NCBI GenBank assembly: GCA_934045905.1
Contig: OW203768.1
Coordinates: 3,810,316-3,874,315, forward strand
Direction of reading: 5' to 3'
Origin: Leuctra nigra
Lineage: Eukaryota; Arthropoda; Insecta; Plecoptera; Leuctridae
DNA length: 64,000 nucleotides
Shown: piece by piece, positions 10,653 through 22,562 of the stretch
How positions within the stretch are numbered: the stretch's first letter is position 1
Layout: the number at the start of each line of letters is the position of its first letter
Program-made: the position numbers and the translations under genes
The notes under the pieces: model-generated
What the model was told of the DNA's origin: nothing
Database searches by the model: none
The model's input: the letters and a program-made list of their open reading frames with translations, nothing else

Positions 10653-12992
10653 CAGCAGTGGCGTGCAGACTATAGTAAATCGGCGCAGCTTGCGCCGGTC
10701 CTATCAGGGGTGGGTATACCCACCCCCTGATAGGACCGGACACCTTTTGGAACAAAAAAATTGCTATAGAAATATTCATGTAAGAGGGTGTGTTGATGCA
10801 ACTGAATGATTCCTTTTCCTGGATCCCTTTATTTAAAATGCACCAAATCATTATACAACACTGTCTAAGAATAGTTGCAGGGCATTATTTCTCTAGACTA
10901 TGTTTCAGACAAAACTGAATATCTGCTTCTTGTTGCTTTTCTCCGATCATTTTAACCATGTCTAAGAGAATGGGAATTAGTACGTTTGTCTAATGATCAT
11001 TTATAACTAAATTAAATTATAAACTTCCCTGATTTTCTTCAATTACAGCATCAGATAATTTAAATTACGCCAAGGAGAACTCAATTTATTTAAAAATTCA
11101 CTGTGTGCCAATTCTAGGAGAAATTATTTATGCAAGTGATTGATTAATTTTAATGTCTTCCTTCAAATGGCCCAAAAGATCCGCTGAAATTAAAAAAATT
11201 CGCTTCGCGACATTCTCATAGGAAATGTGTCAGTACAGAAGAGCATTTCTAATTTCCTTCAAATCATTTCATACCATACCATGTGTAAGAGAGCCATTTT
11301 TAAATGAGTATGGTGCAATTTTCTGACGAAATTTAATGATTCGTCTGTTTTTATGGAAGAGTATCTTATCCTAAGAATATAAAATAAATTACTCTATGAG
11401 TGGCATCTTTCAATAAGGGCAAATATTGAACAAAATTAAATTATTTGATTTTGTCAATATGTAACATCATTTATCAACCTGTCGCAGAGTCTTGAATTTC
11501 AAAAAACTAACTACATGCAGCTTGGAGAAATATCTTATGTAATTGCATGATGCGCCTTTCTCTTCTCCTTCAATTATCATGCACCTAAATAATTTCATTC
11601 AAAGCTTCCTAAGATACGAGTGAAATTTAGAAAATTTAAAACTTAAAAATATAAATTAAAAAAATTCGCTGCGCAGCTTTTTCGGTAAGCTTCTGACAAA
11701 ACTGGATGATAACCCTTCTGTCCCTTCAATAATAATAATGAAAGTCATTTTAATCATGTTTAAGAGAAATTAAAATTACAAAATTCGCTGCGCGGCATTT
11801 TCCATGTTAAATTCTGACAATATTAAATGATTAGCTCTTCTGTGTCCTTTCAATAAATATTACTTTTAATCAAAGTCATTTTAATCATGTTTAAGAGAGA
11901 TTAAAATTTAAAATTTCGCTGCGCGGCATTTTCAATGTTAAATTCCGACATAGTTAAATGTAACTCTTCTGTGTCCTTTCAATAAATATTAATCAAAGTC
12001 ATTTTAATCATGTTTAAGAGGGATTAAATTTAAAAAATTAGCTGCACGGCATTTTCAATGTTAAATTTTGACATCCTAGTTAAATGATTAACTTTTCTGT
12101 GTCCCTTCAATAATATTAATGAAAGTCATTTTAATCATGTTTTAGAGATATTCAAATTAAAAAATTCACTACGCGGCATTTTCCCTTAAATTTTCTGAAA
12201 AATTGAATGATAAACTCTTCTGTGTCCTTTCAATCATTGTAATCACGTATAAGAGAGATTAATATAAAAAAATTCGCTGCGCGGCATTTTCTATGTTAAA
12301 TTCTGACAAAATTAAATGCTTGACTCTTCAGTGTCCCTTGAATAAATATTCATCTAAGACATTTGAATCGAGATAAAGAGTGAATATAAATATAAAATTG
12401 GCTGTGCGGCATTTTCCAGGTAAAATTCTGACAAATCAGAATGATAAATTACTCTTTATGACCCTTCAATAACACAATATCAAAGTCACTTTAATCATGT
12501 TTAAGAGAGAAGAAAAAAAATTCGCTGCGCGGCTTTTCCAAGGTATAATTTTGACAAAATTGAAGGATTCACTCTTCTGTGTCCCTTCAATAAAATATTA
12601 TTCAAAAATTCTGTTTTATAATGTGCTATATTACGCTGCTAATATTTTTATGTGAGAAGTTTCTGACGAAATAAAACTATTCAAATTTCTGTTTTCCTAC
12701 AATAATTATGAACCAAAAACATTTTTAACAATCCAAAGAGAGAAAAAGTAAAAAAAAATCGCATGGATGGATGCAGGTATATTTGTTTTTGAAAATTTAC
12801 TGGCGAAACTTTTTCCTTCAATTATAATGCTTGGAAATCACTTTAAACCTTCCTTTGAGTGCTGAATTTCAAAAATTTCGCTGCGCGGCATTTTTCTGGG
12901 GGGCAAGCCCCCCAGGCCCCCCTTCCGGTCGGGGGTACCACCACCCCTGGGCATACTCTGCGCCGGTGCTAAAAATACCTCTGCACGCCACT
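10653..12992. mobile_element. non-autonomous DNA transposon, probably hAT-like, 2.3 kb
   Basis: Imperfect terminal inverted repeats AGTGGCGTGCAG (left) and CTGCACGCCACT (right), followed inward by GGCGCAG and CTGCGCC. The flanks GGCTGGCT (10645-10652) and AGCTGGCT (12993-13000) agree at 7 of 8 bases, as expected for a slightly decayed 8-bp target duplication. Near the left end a perfect palindrome reads CAGGGGGTGGGTATACC on its complement side; near the right end are GGGGGGC/GCCCCCC arms. The interior is a degenerate tandem repeat with no transposase ORF. Confidence 0.65.
11640..12620. repeat. degenerate tandem repeat, about 120-bp period
   Basis: Eight spaced copies of a segment centred on CGCTGCGCGGCATTTTC at about 11668, 11787, 11918, 12040, 12168, 12275, 12400 and 12523. 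Each is followed by a CTTCTGTGTCCCTTCAATA-like block and TTTAATCATGTTTAAGAGA. Outlying relatives occur at about 11201 and 12879. Copies differ in length and base content, so the expansion is old. It fills most of the surrounding DNA transposon. Confidence 0.85.
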
Positions 12993-13000
12993 AGCTGGCT

Positions 13001-13660
13001 GACGGCCAAAGTTTCCATTTAAGAGTCTTATCATTTGATGGATTTCCCACAATAAATCACCTTTTAAATCAGGAAAGTATTCAGTAATATTGCAATAAAG
13101 ATGTCCATACATAATTATTTTAACTGGTAGGTAATTGTCATTCCATTACATTAGAAATAAACTACCTAAAGGATGAAATATCCCTCAAGAAGGTTTTTAT
13201 TTATAATATTGATATTTGATATAAATCGATATTCCATAAGGTGATACTAGCGCTCGGCCGTTTTTGAAAATTGAGCGATTAATTTTTTCAAAAGTGGGTG
13301 TAACTTTGATAGGATGTTCACGTCATCAGTCTGATTGTATATTAGTAGCACTTTTTCATTTTTTCAAGCATTGTTAATTAGGAGCCGGTTATTCACAAAA
13401 CCGCTCAAAACTAGAAAAATTTCTGATACGATTGGAGACGAAACCCGTGAGGCGTGAACCAATAATTGATCTCAAATTTTAATCATGATTAAATAAAAGA
13501 CAAACTTAGGGTTATCACTTGGCACATTTTTGAAATTTAATTTTATACTACACCCAGAGAGACAAGAAAAAGCTAGTTTTTCAACAAAAATCCACTAAAT
13601 AATTCCAAATAACGAAACAAAAAATAAAAATGTACCAAGGGATTACCCGACGTTTGTCTT
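13001..13660. other. non-coding interval between two DNA transposons
   Basis: No ORF of note. Contains a TTTTTGAAAATTGAGCGATT-type patch at about 13260 and otherwise plain AT-rich sequence. Confidence 0.4.
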
Positions 13661-14939
13661 TTAAGGCTAGGCCACAATAGTCGTAAAGCTTAATGTCTAA
13701 TGTTTAATGTTTAGTGCTTAGTGTTTAAGAGAATGGATGATAGGGTTTATGTGATATGGGCCACAAAATGAAATATGTAGTGATTGATTAGTGTTTAGTC
13801 GCAGTGAAATAAGAATCGAATAAAATCCATTTCTTATGACAAAAACCTTACGACAAGCCAATCAGAGATCCACTGCGCAGTGGAGCAATTCAGAACTTGT
13901 AACAACAACATTTAAAATTGCAGATAAGTGGCAGATAATATTAAACTAGATAGTTATGTATTTGACAAGTTGAAATAAGTAGGTAATTTACTAACTTTTA
14001 GAGCAGATTTTTGTTTCAAATGAAGGCTTTAAATCTTCAGGAGGCTCTGGAGACACTAGCGCTACTACAGTTGAAAGAAGAACCATAGGCGTGCGCAGGA
14101 GAAATCATCAGGGGGGGCCAACATGGGCGCCAGCAGGATTAATGACAGGGGTGTAAAGTTGAAGGGAAAAAAATTGCTTCGGGTTAAGGGGGGTGTGGGG
14201 GACGTGCCCCCACCTTGTCCCGCAGGGCGTTTTTTGGTTTTTTGACAATTTGAAATCAATTTTGAGACATTCTGAGAAGCTTTTTTTTAATTTTTTTTTT
14301 ATTTTACACACCTTTTCACTACAACAAGGTGAGGGAGCATGCCCCAAAACCTGGTCCGGTAGAGCGTTTTAGTATTTTGGGCACTTCAAAATGAATTTGA
14401 GACGTTTTAAGGTGCATTTTGTTCCCAAAACTTTATTTTTTCACGACATAAAAATATAAATTGATATGAAAGGGTGTTCGGGGGTGAAGCCCCCGAGAAT
14501 ATATTCTCTGAAGGTCATACATCATATTAGAACAATTTTGAGGCATATTAAAAAAAAATTATGGGCAAAACCTAGAAATTCATGAAAAATCGTGTTTTTG
14601 GAAGGTACTTTATAGGCATTGTTTTCCAAAATTTTGTGTTTTTGAACAACCCAGTACTTGAGTCCAGTGATTTGAACAACTCCAGTCTGCCCCGCAGGGA
14701 GATTTTTTTGTTTAAACCCATTTAAACAAAATTTTGACACTATGAGGACCACATTTGATAATTTTTTAGGTGAGGCTGACCCATTAGGGGGGGTCAAGGC
14801 TTCCCCGGCCCCCCCCCCCCCCCGTGCGCACGCCTATGAGAAGAACCTATTCTGGCCCTCCTTATACATTAGACATTAATAGGCATTAAACACTAAACAT
14901 TACACATTAGGCATTACGACAATTGTGGCCTAACCTTTA
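13661..14939. mobile_element. MITE with GGCCACAA ends, interrupted by another element
   Basis: Left arm TTAAGGCTAGGCCACAA (13661 on) and right arm TTGTGGCCTAACCTTTA (to 14939) are inverted copies. Inside each tip lie matching subterminal runs of TTTAATGT/TTTAGTG motifs. Removing the nested 14084-14846 block leaves an element of about 516 bp. There is no ORF. The likely target duplication could not be fixed with confidence. Confidence 0.7.
14084..14838. mobile_element. hAT-like MITE with 8-bp target duplication AGAAGAAC
   Basis: Terminal inverted repeats CATAGGCGTGCGCA and TGCGCACGCCTATG are perfect over 14 bp. AGAAGAAC flanks both sides (14076-14083 and 14839-14846), an exact 8-bp target duplication typical of hAT elements. 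The interior has G-rich/C-rich blocks (for example GGGGGTGAAGCCCCCG near 14480) resembling the ends of the 10653-12992 element, but no transposase. It sits inside the GGCCACAA MITE and is therefore younger. Confidence 0.85.
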
Positions 14940-15115
14940 TCTACTCATGATTAAAATTTCAAATCATTTAGTCAACCCTTTTCCTCTCTAATCGTATCCA
15001 AAAAAGTGTCTACAAAATACAGCAAAAGCACTCGTGCTTGCACCACCATAAGATATTAATGTTGTACATGTTGCTTATCGTTGGATGTCAAGTAGAGAGA
15101 TATCATACCTTCTTC

Positions 15116-15195
15116 TGATCCGATGGCAGCTGGCTCCATTCGCCGGCCATGAGCTTGATCCGATGGCAGCTGGCTCCATTCGCCGGCCATGAGCT
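15116..15195. repeat. two tandem copies of a 40-bp unit
   Basis: The 40 bp starting TGATCCGATGGCAGCTGGCT are repeated exactly once, back to back. The sequence is GC-richer than its surroundings. On the minus strand it reads as a short open frame followed by a GT that could be a splice donor, but stops just upstream in that frame make an exon claim weak. Confidence 0.8.
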
Positions 15196-15421
15196 TGTTG
15201 AGGTCGGGAAGATAATCCGGTCATCCCGCTTCGTACGCTTCTTTCCTGGAGAACAATTCAAGAGAACTTGTATCTACTTGTTACTGTCAGACATCTTCCT
15301 ACTTCAATCCAATCAATTGACAAATTAAATAGACACAACAAGATTTCAGAGAGTTTTACAGAATATTTTGAGAAGGTATGTAAATACAAAATAGAGTTCT
15401 ATTTACAATTAAACATTAACG

Positions 15422-15635
15422 TACACTCGGCCAAACATAAATTGATCGTTGATCAAATTTGAATGACTGCTGGTCATGTCCCATACCAATCAAAGCTTGT
15501 TATTATCGTTGAAATGTGGGGTCACCTACTAGAGTGAGACAAGGAGATCGCTTGGACAGACTTTGGATGGTGCAATCTAACATTTATCAGTCAATCAAAT
15601 TTGATCAACGATCAATTTATGTTTGGCCGAGTGTA
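15422..15635. mobile_element. MITE, 214 bp with TA target site
   Basis: Inverted arms of more than 40 bp beginning CACTCGGCCAAACATAAATT, flanked by TA on both sides. The interior is under 120 bp and non-coding. Length, target site and CACTCG tip match the MITE at 9546-9758, suggesting one superfamily with diverged arms. Confidence 0.85.
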
Positions 15636-16517
15636 CTTAACGCCAAGCTAGCTTTACTTTCAACACAAGATGAACAGTATTGTTTGACAGTTAAACTAGT
15701 TTAATACTACATACAACATAAAAATACTAATTTTCCAGTACCTAAACCTTAATTTCTGAGCTATTTGCTTCTAGGTGGAATTTTGAAAATTTTGAATAAA
15801 TTCCAAAATTTGTAACAAATGAGTACCTTTTGATGTTGATTCAATACCCCCTCAAACTTAGTTCAAAGATGGTAGAAAATAGACACAATATTTTGCTTCT
15901 TTACACAGTTAAACTCATCACCCATCCCGCTGAGATCGTCTTACATTTGAACAGATTGCAGGGAAACCTGACACAGTACAACAATATGCTTATGATGTTG
16001 TCATATTTATTATATGTACAGACCGTGGCACTAAGCAAAATATAATAATGTCTTTATATTGCCATAAACCAGAGGTGTGCGCATTTCGGCACGCGTCTAT
16101 CATCTGCCCACCCAAAAATTGAATGCTGGGCCAGAAGAACCATGAAACCAACACTTTTTTCGAAATAGTTTTTTTTTGGTAGAATTAGCATGTAGGCTTA
16201 CTTGTCTCGGTCTATCCACGGTCTATCCACTATTCTAATGCTGTTAGAACGTTTGGTGTCCCCAAAAACATTTTCTCCGTTTTAATCAATGCAACAGGTT
16301 TCTAATTATACGGTTTTACAAGTAGAAATACGCCGAAATCTTGATGGGAACGGGTAAAATATTTTTGGGGAAACAGGTGAATTGTTCATAGAAAATTCAT
16401 ATGCAAATCAAGTATAGTACAATGCTGAATGCATGGTACAATGTACTACACAGTCAATGTCAAAGCCTATTTCTAAACAAGAATAGGTAGAAGACTACAT
16501 TATAAAATTATATATTA
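15636..16517. other. non-coding interval
   Basis: AT-rich sequence with no supported gene. Short frames near 15830-16045 lack any recognisable motif. Confidence 0.4.
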
Positions 16518-17373
16518 TTGAGCGAGCGTCTCCATTCTGCACTTTTGGACACTTTCTCTGTTTTTTTTTGTTTTTTTTGTGTTTGTTTGGCCCGACGCCA
16601 CAGGCCACAATTTTTTTCCGATCGAGCTGAAATTTTGCACACATACTAATATCATTCTAACTTAATAGTGTATAGTTTTTGGGGGCTGACCTCCGATTGG
16701 TTCAAAAATGAAAATATCTCACGATTGGTCAAAAATCAAAATGCTCCGATTAAGTTCAAATTTTGCAAGGACATTAAGACTACCATTTTAGATTATTTTA
16801 CAAGTTTTCAGCCCATTCATCAGATAACTTATGCACTTAATGACATTTTTCAATGTTTGAAACTGTCAGAATTGATGGTATCGGGAAATTCCACTGCTTT
16901 CTGGATTGTTTTATGTACACATACCAAAGAGTATAGATGACTATTCTCAGTTTCAATGATAAACATTCTTGTTGATTGTGTAAGGGATGTACTTATTATG
17001 TATGTATACCTACATAGTTTTTTTTAATATGTATCGTGTTTCACAGTTATGTTAGAAGCAACGTTTCGACTATAGATAGCACATGTAACGTCTCATATTT
17101 TACACATTTTTAGCCTAATCGGTCAAGAATTTACATACTTATTGCTATTTAAAGTATTTTGAATATCTGTTCACAGAGGTTGATGGAGAAGTATCAAATT
17201 CATAGTACATTGATCTGTTATTCAATTTTTCAGAACGTTTATGGAAAGTTGCAATGAAAATCATTAATGATGTATAGTTAGTATAATCTTTGATTGGATA
17301 GATCGTGCTCGATTGGCGATGTTGCGCGTGTCGGTGCTCGCTCATCATCGCGTTACACAGAGCGTTTTCCTAG
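16518..17373 (+). mobile_element. non-autonomous Helitron (copy a), 856 bp
   Basis: Starts TTGAGCGAGCG after A and ends with CGCTC, a palindromic ATCGCGTTAC-type loop, GAGCG, then TTTTCCTAG before T. It shares the near-5' block CTGAAATTTTGCACACAT and the 3' hairpin with the autonomous copy at 49845-56654. No target duplication is visible, as expected for Helitron insertion between A and T. It has no coding capacity. Confidence 0.82.
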
Positions 17374-17699
17374 TTTTATTCATGTGTATTAATTATGCTA
17401 ATTATGCTAATTACGCAGAAAGTATTAATTACTCGGGTTGATGCCATCGATTTTTGGATCTAGTGGAGCGGTCGCTCCACGCCAGCCAAGTCGTACGGCG
17501 CGCGCACACTCTCATTTAAAAAGGCTGGAGCAACCCACTTTTACTGTAAGCATCAAAGTGGCATTTTCGACCTACTGGATCTCAAAATTGGGAAATCTCA
17601 CATTGTTGCGAAATCTCTTAATTTCGAGCTATGGCCCACCCCACAACATATACCATATTTGGGAACAAAACATTATTCCGTTTGCGAGCTGGAGGGCAG

Positions 17700-18260
17700 T
17701 GAAAACAGTGAAATTGTACGGCTTTCTTCAGATGATTCAGATTCAGATTCATCTTCCAATAAATTCCGCGGTCTCCGCCACAGCCTAAACGGCTGGGTCG
17801 ATTGACCCGAAATTTTCACTACATATACAGCTCGTCTGCCTGATGATACCTTGCCCTTATGAATTTTTTGTGCCGCCATTTTGAAACCGGAAGTGACGTC
17901 ATATCTCAAAAACGGCTAAACCGATCGGAACGAAATTTGCGCCAATCGATTCAGACGGTCCTTTATATGAAATAACAACAGTGAAATTAAAGTTTTCTAA
18001 TTACTGAAACCGGAAATGATGTCATAGTTTAGCGAAATCTGCCTAAATTCACTTCCCCTTTATATAAAAACCAACTACATATTCAGAAGGCTTATAATGA
18101 AATATTAGTATTTATATACATATTAATACAATGTGTAAGAACTTTCAGCCGCCATTTTGAAAACCGGAAGTGATGCCATATCTCGAAAACGGCTGGACCT
18201 ATTGGAACGATGCTTTCGCAATTCTTCATGGCATATCACTTTAAGTTTATATTTAGCTCC
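17700..18260. repeat. dispersed motif repeat with GCCGCCATTTTGAAACCGG
   Basis: Related blocks at about 17872, 18005 and 18151 contain GCCGCCATTTTGAAA followed by ACCGGAAGTGACGTCAT or variants, then an AACGGCTGGACC-type motif. They look like parts of an old mobile element. A short serine/aspartate-rich reading frame precedes the first block (about 17690-17806) but has no recognised domain. Confidence 0.55.
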
Positions 18261-18384
18261 AAACAAAATTTTTCTTAGTAACTAATTCGGAAATGGCATA
18301 TTTTTTTAAAGGAATTAAGGAACTACCCATTGTTGCCCCAATAAGTTTTACAAGTTGTTTAAATAAACTAAAAAAATAAGTGAT

Positions 18385-18773
18385 ATCCCCATAAAAAACA
18401 CTCCGTGTAAAAATACCAGCCAAGTCTCTTCAACTAAAAAAAATTATGAAATCTAAAAATTCTGCACTGAAACGTAGTGATATCAAAAAATTAGCCAAGT
18501 TAAAACTTTATTTGAAAATTAAAAATTACTTGGCGCATCGTTTTTTTAGGGCATTGTAGGTATACTATAAGTATATGTATTTATATCTAGCATATACTTC
18601 TATGCTATTTATTTACACGATGCGCCAAGTATTTTTTAATTTTCAAATAAAGTTTTGACTTGGCTAATTTTTTGATATCACTACGTTTCAGTGCAGAATT
18701 TTTAGATTTCATAATTTTTTTTAGTTGAAGAGACTTGGCTGGTATTTTTACACGGAGTGTTTTTTATGGGGAT
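18385..18773. mobile_element. fold-back MITE, 389 bp with about 157-bp arms
   Basis: The left arm from 18385 (ATCCCCATAAAAAACACTCC) is the reverse complement of the right arm ending at 18773, with near-perfect pairing through CTTGGCGCATCG. The spacer is only about 70 bp and AT-rich. No ORF and no clear target duplication were seen. Such long arms would form a stable hairpin and can give rise to small RNAs. Confidence 0.88.
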
Positions 18774-19097
18774 TCCTCATACTCGAATTAGTAAGGGTAT
18801 ACCAATTTTCACCAATAGTATCACAAACGCACTAATTTTAGACATCTTTACTCCACTAAGAAAGGGTTTCACATTTGTTGGCATGATTTTATTGTAATGT
18901 TTGAACATTCAAATAAAAATATTAAAACAAATCCAATTATGTTATATATTTTGTCTCCAAACCTTATACCTAGTTCCTTTTCATGCAATCAAAGGAAAGC
19001 GAATTTCATTCAATGGATAATGGAATATTTGTTTGGATCTTTTAATTTTAGGTATGTTAAAAACTAAATCAGTTGAAATAGGAGTAAATCACATTTG

Positions 19098-19620
19098 TTG
19101 AGCAAGCGTAACGAGCGTCACCACAGGTCTCTTATGGCACTTTCTCTGTGTGTTTTTTTGTTTTTATGTCAGCTCTGTCCAGGTCATTCCATTCAACCAA
19201 TCAATCTGAATTTTTTTACACATACTAATGTAATCTAAGATGGTCTCTGGGATCGTTTTTGAACAGGATCAAGTGATTATGGTTGATAAATGAAACTGGA
19301 CTGTAGCTCACACCGTTTGACATACCAATTCGATTTTTTTCACAGATTTTGAGGCCGTCTTATAGTTTTTGGATTATAAATTTCATGGAAATTTGTTGAT
19401 TGGTTAAAATTAAAAAAGTTTTTTTACATGTGATTTTTTACATTTAAACTAAAACTGTTTGACCGATCTACTTAAAACTTTGCATGGTCATTGGGACCAA
19501 CGTTTGAGGTATTTTGGTAAATTTTTAGACTAATCTGTAGTTAATTTCAAAAGTTATTGCCATTTTAAGGACATTTTATTCGATGATCTTGAAATATTTG
19601 GAAATTTATGCAAAGATTAT
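19098..19620 (+). mobile_element. Helitron-related 5' end (copy b), 3' end not found
   Basis: Starts TTGAGCAAGCGTAACGAGCG and continues with GGCACTTTCTCTG, as in the copy at 49149. The family-typical 3' hairpin and CTAG end are absent downstream, so the right boundary is approximate. The element appears diverged or truncated. Confidence 0.6.
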
Positions 19621-20016
19621 TCAAATATTTTATCAGTGCTTTCTTGATGGTTCAGTTCCAAGGCCTGTAGAGCAGATACTTGCAAACGAATATCAAATCG
19701 CATACATACGAAGGCTCTCAAAGCTCATAACCTGTCTAGTTAAATATTTGATTTGATTTTGACAATTAATAATTCATTGTCAAATATTCAATAATATTGA
19801 AATATTAAAAAAAGTACAATAATTAATAAAATCAGAATGTTTAATTCAATACACTTTGAATTACAACAACAATTATTTTTGGACTATTTTTTTTCAATAG
19901 ATTTCTTATGCACAATTATACCCATAAATTAATACACTGTAGCCAAGCAATACCAAAAAATGACTTGCCTACGGGGCAGACATAAATTATCATTTTCTAT
20001 AAATCGTATAAATAAA

Positions 20017-20186
20017 TATATTGCGCATATGTACAATAATCTAAATGTTTTCTTGTTTTCCTTTCGAATAACGAATGTTGCAAGAAGTGAATTAATCTGA
20101 CTATATTGCGCATATGTACAATAATCTAAATGTTTTCTTGTTTTCCTTTCGAATTACGAATGTTGCAAGAAGTGAATTAATCTGAT
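20017..20186. repeat. 85-bp tandem duplication
   Basis: The block from TATATTGCGCATATGTACAA at 20017 is repeated from 20102 with a single base change (CGAATAACG versus CGAATTACG). The near identity implies a recent event. Confidence 0.9.
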
Positions 20187-20999
20187 TAATCTGATAAAAT
20201 ACAAATCTTTGAAAAGATTTGTTTTTAATTTTAGTTTGTGGTGTGTTGTTGAAAGAAAATATTTAATGTAGTGTAACTATGCTGGGTAGGTAGAAGCAAC
20301 CAGTGGCAAATAATTGTTTAGTCTATTCCTTAATTAATTATTGATCCTCTCACCTGCCCATCCCTGATTTGAAATGTTGCCGTATCGGTAAGGGGTCATC
20401 TCAAATAGCCGTCAGTGCCGCTCAGAACTAAAGTAAAATAACTGAAAGAAACTTAACTATGACGTTTGAATATTGTGTAACACTTTAAATAATAATATAT
20501 ACTATTTACATATAAAATGTTATCTAATATTGACATATTTAACGGTATTTAAATCTTGGATTGTGCTTCAAATCTGGCGGAGGGCTGACAGTAAATCTGG
20601 CAACCCTGCGGCTCCAGTCACAATCTGTCATTTGTCGAGGGAAGTCTATCGTCGAAGCAGCTGCAGAAAAAGTCAGATTTTCTGCGTAAATGTAAGTATT
20701 TCGGTTTAAATATTGGATTTATAATCATTCCAACATTCATTTCTTACATCGGAGTTGATTTTTATATAATTTTTGGCGGGATTTGAAGCAAATCAAATTT
20801 TGGGGGAGGTCAATTTTTTTGTCAGAATTTCGCGTTATGGAAGAAAATGTGATTTATTATTGAATGTATTCTTGTTCAAATTACGGTATTTTCGTCGTAT
20901 TGTTGTCGAAATTGTTGGTTTTCGCTTTGTCTTGTTCGATTATTGATCCATGACGATCGGGTTAAACCCGAGGTCGGCCGAAGCTGCTCGGCTTCTCTC

Positions 21000-21026
21000 G
21001 GGGGGGGGGGGGGGGGGGGGGGGGGG
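21000..21026. repeat. poly-G tract, 27 bases
   Basis: Uninterrupted G run inside the putative intron. Possibly affected by sequencing or polishing error. A tract of similar length lies at 44611-44636. Confidence 0.9.
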
Positions 21027-21179
21027 AGAGTTGGGACACCTTTTATGTGATTTCTAACTGATAATTTGTTGAAACTAATCCCGATTGTTTCTTGTTATTT
21101 GTTTCAGAACGTCGACGACTCGGTGCTTGGAAGATGTGATGCGGTGCCAAGACTCAATCCACAGTTCAATTCAACACCT

Positions 21180-22562
21180 GCATTTATCCAGCGCATCGAG
21201 ATGTCCTGAATAACTTCAAAATCAAGATCTCCTGAAATTACCAGCTTCATGATCTGAATTCACCAAGAATTGCTGGATTCATTGAACTTCAAGACTTTCT
21301 GAATTTATTAAACATGAAGAAATTCTCACTCCATTCAACTACTACATCAAGAAACCCTGAATTCATTGAACTTCAAGAAACCCAGAATTCATTGAACTTC
21401 AAGAAACCCAGAATTCATTGAACTTCAAGATTTCCTGAACTTCAAGAATTTCTCATTCCATTTAGCGACATTAAGACTTCCTGAATTTATTCAACTTCTA
21501 GAATTCCTCAATCCATTCAACATCAAGACTTCCTGAATTTATTAAACTTCAAGACTTCCTGAATTTATTCAACTTCAAGACTTCCTGAATTTATTCAACT
21601 TCAAGACTTCCTGAATGTATTCAACTTCAAGAATACCTGAATTCATTGACCTTTAAGACTTCCTGAATTTATTCAACTTCAATAATGTCTCCATCCATTC
21701 AACAACAAGACTTCGTCAATTCAACATCAAGATTTCCTGAATTGCTTCCACATCCTTGAATTCATTGAACTTCAAGACTTCCTGAATTGATTCAACTTCA
21801 AGAATGTCTCAATTCATTCAACATCCAGAATTGCTGAATTCATTCAACAAGAAGAATCCCTGAATTTGTTGAACTTCAAGACTTCCTGAATTTATTCAAC
21901 ACAAGAATTTCTCAATCCATTGAACATCAAGACTGCCTTAATTCATTCAACATCATGAATTGCAGAATTCATTCAACATCAAAAGAATCCCTGAATTCAA
22001 CTTCAATAGTTCCTGATTTAATTCAACATCAAGATTACCTGAATCTATTCAACACAAGAATTTCTCAAGCCATTAAACTTCAAGACTTCCTTAATTCATT
22101 CAACATCATAAATTGCCGAATTCATTCAACATCAAAAGAATCATTGAATTCAACTTCAAGAGACTGTTCCTGAATTAATTCAACATCAAGATTTCCTGAA
22201 TTTATTCAACACACGAATTTCTCATGCAATTGAACTTCAAGACTTCCTTAATTCATTCAACATCAAGAATTGCTGAATTCATTCAACAACAAGAATCCCT
22301 GAATTTATTGAACTCAAGACTTCTTGAATTATTCGACACAAGAATTTCTCATTCCATTGAACTTCAAGACTTCCTTTAATTCATTCAACATCAAGAATTG
22401 CTGAATTCATTCAACATAAATAATCCCTGAATTCATTGAACGACTTCCTGAATTTATTCAACATCAAGATTTCCTGAATTAATTCAACATCAAGATTTCC
22501 TGAACTTATTCAACACCAAGAGTTCTTGAATTAATTCAACATCAAGATTTCCTGAATTCATT
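21180..22562. repeat. degenerate 26-bp tandem repeat field
   Basis: Dozens of imperfect copies of a unit close to TTCAACTTCAAGACTTCCTG plus AATTTA. The cleanest run is about 21526-21620. Copies vary by indels and by CATC/CTTC and AATT/ACTT changes. The period is not a multiple of three, so it is not a coding repeat. Confidence 0.9.

Noticed and set aside
15100..15290. Possible HMG-box-like exon on the minus strand (LMAGEW...LP)
   Set aside because: A stop lies just upstream in that frame and too little remains to assign a domain.
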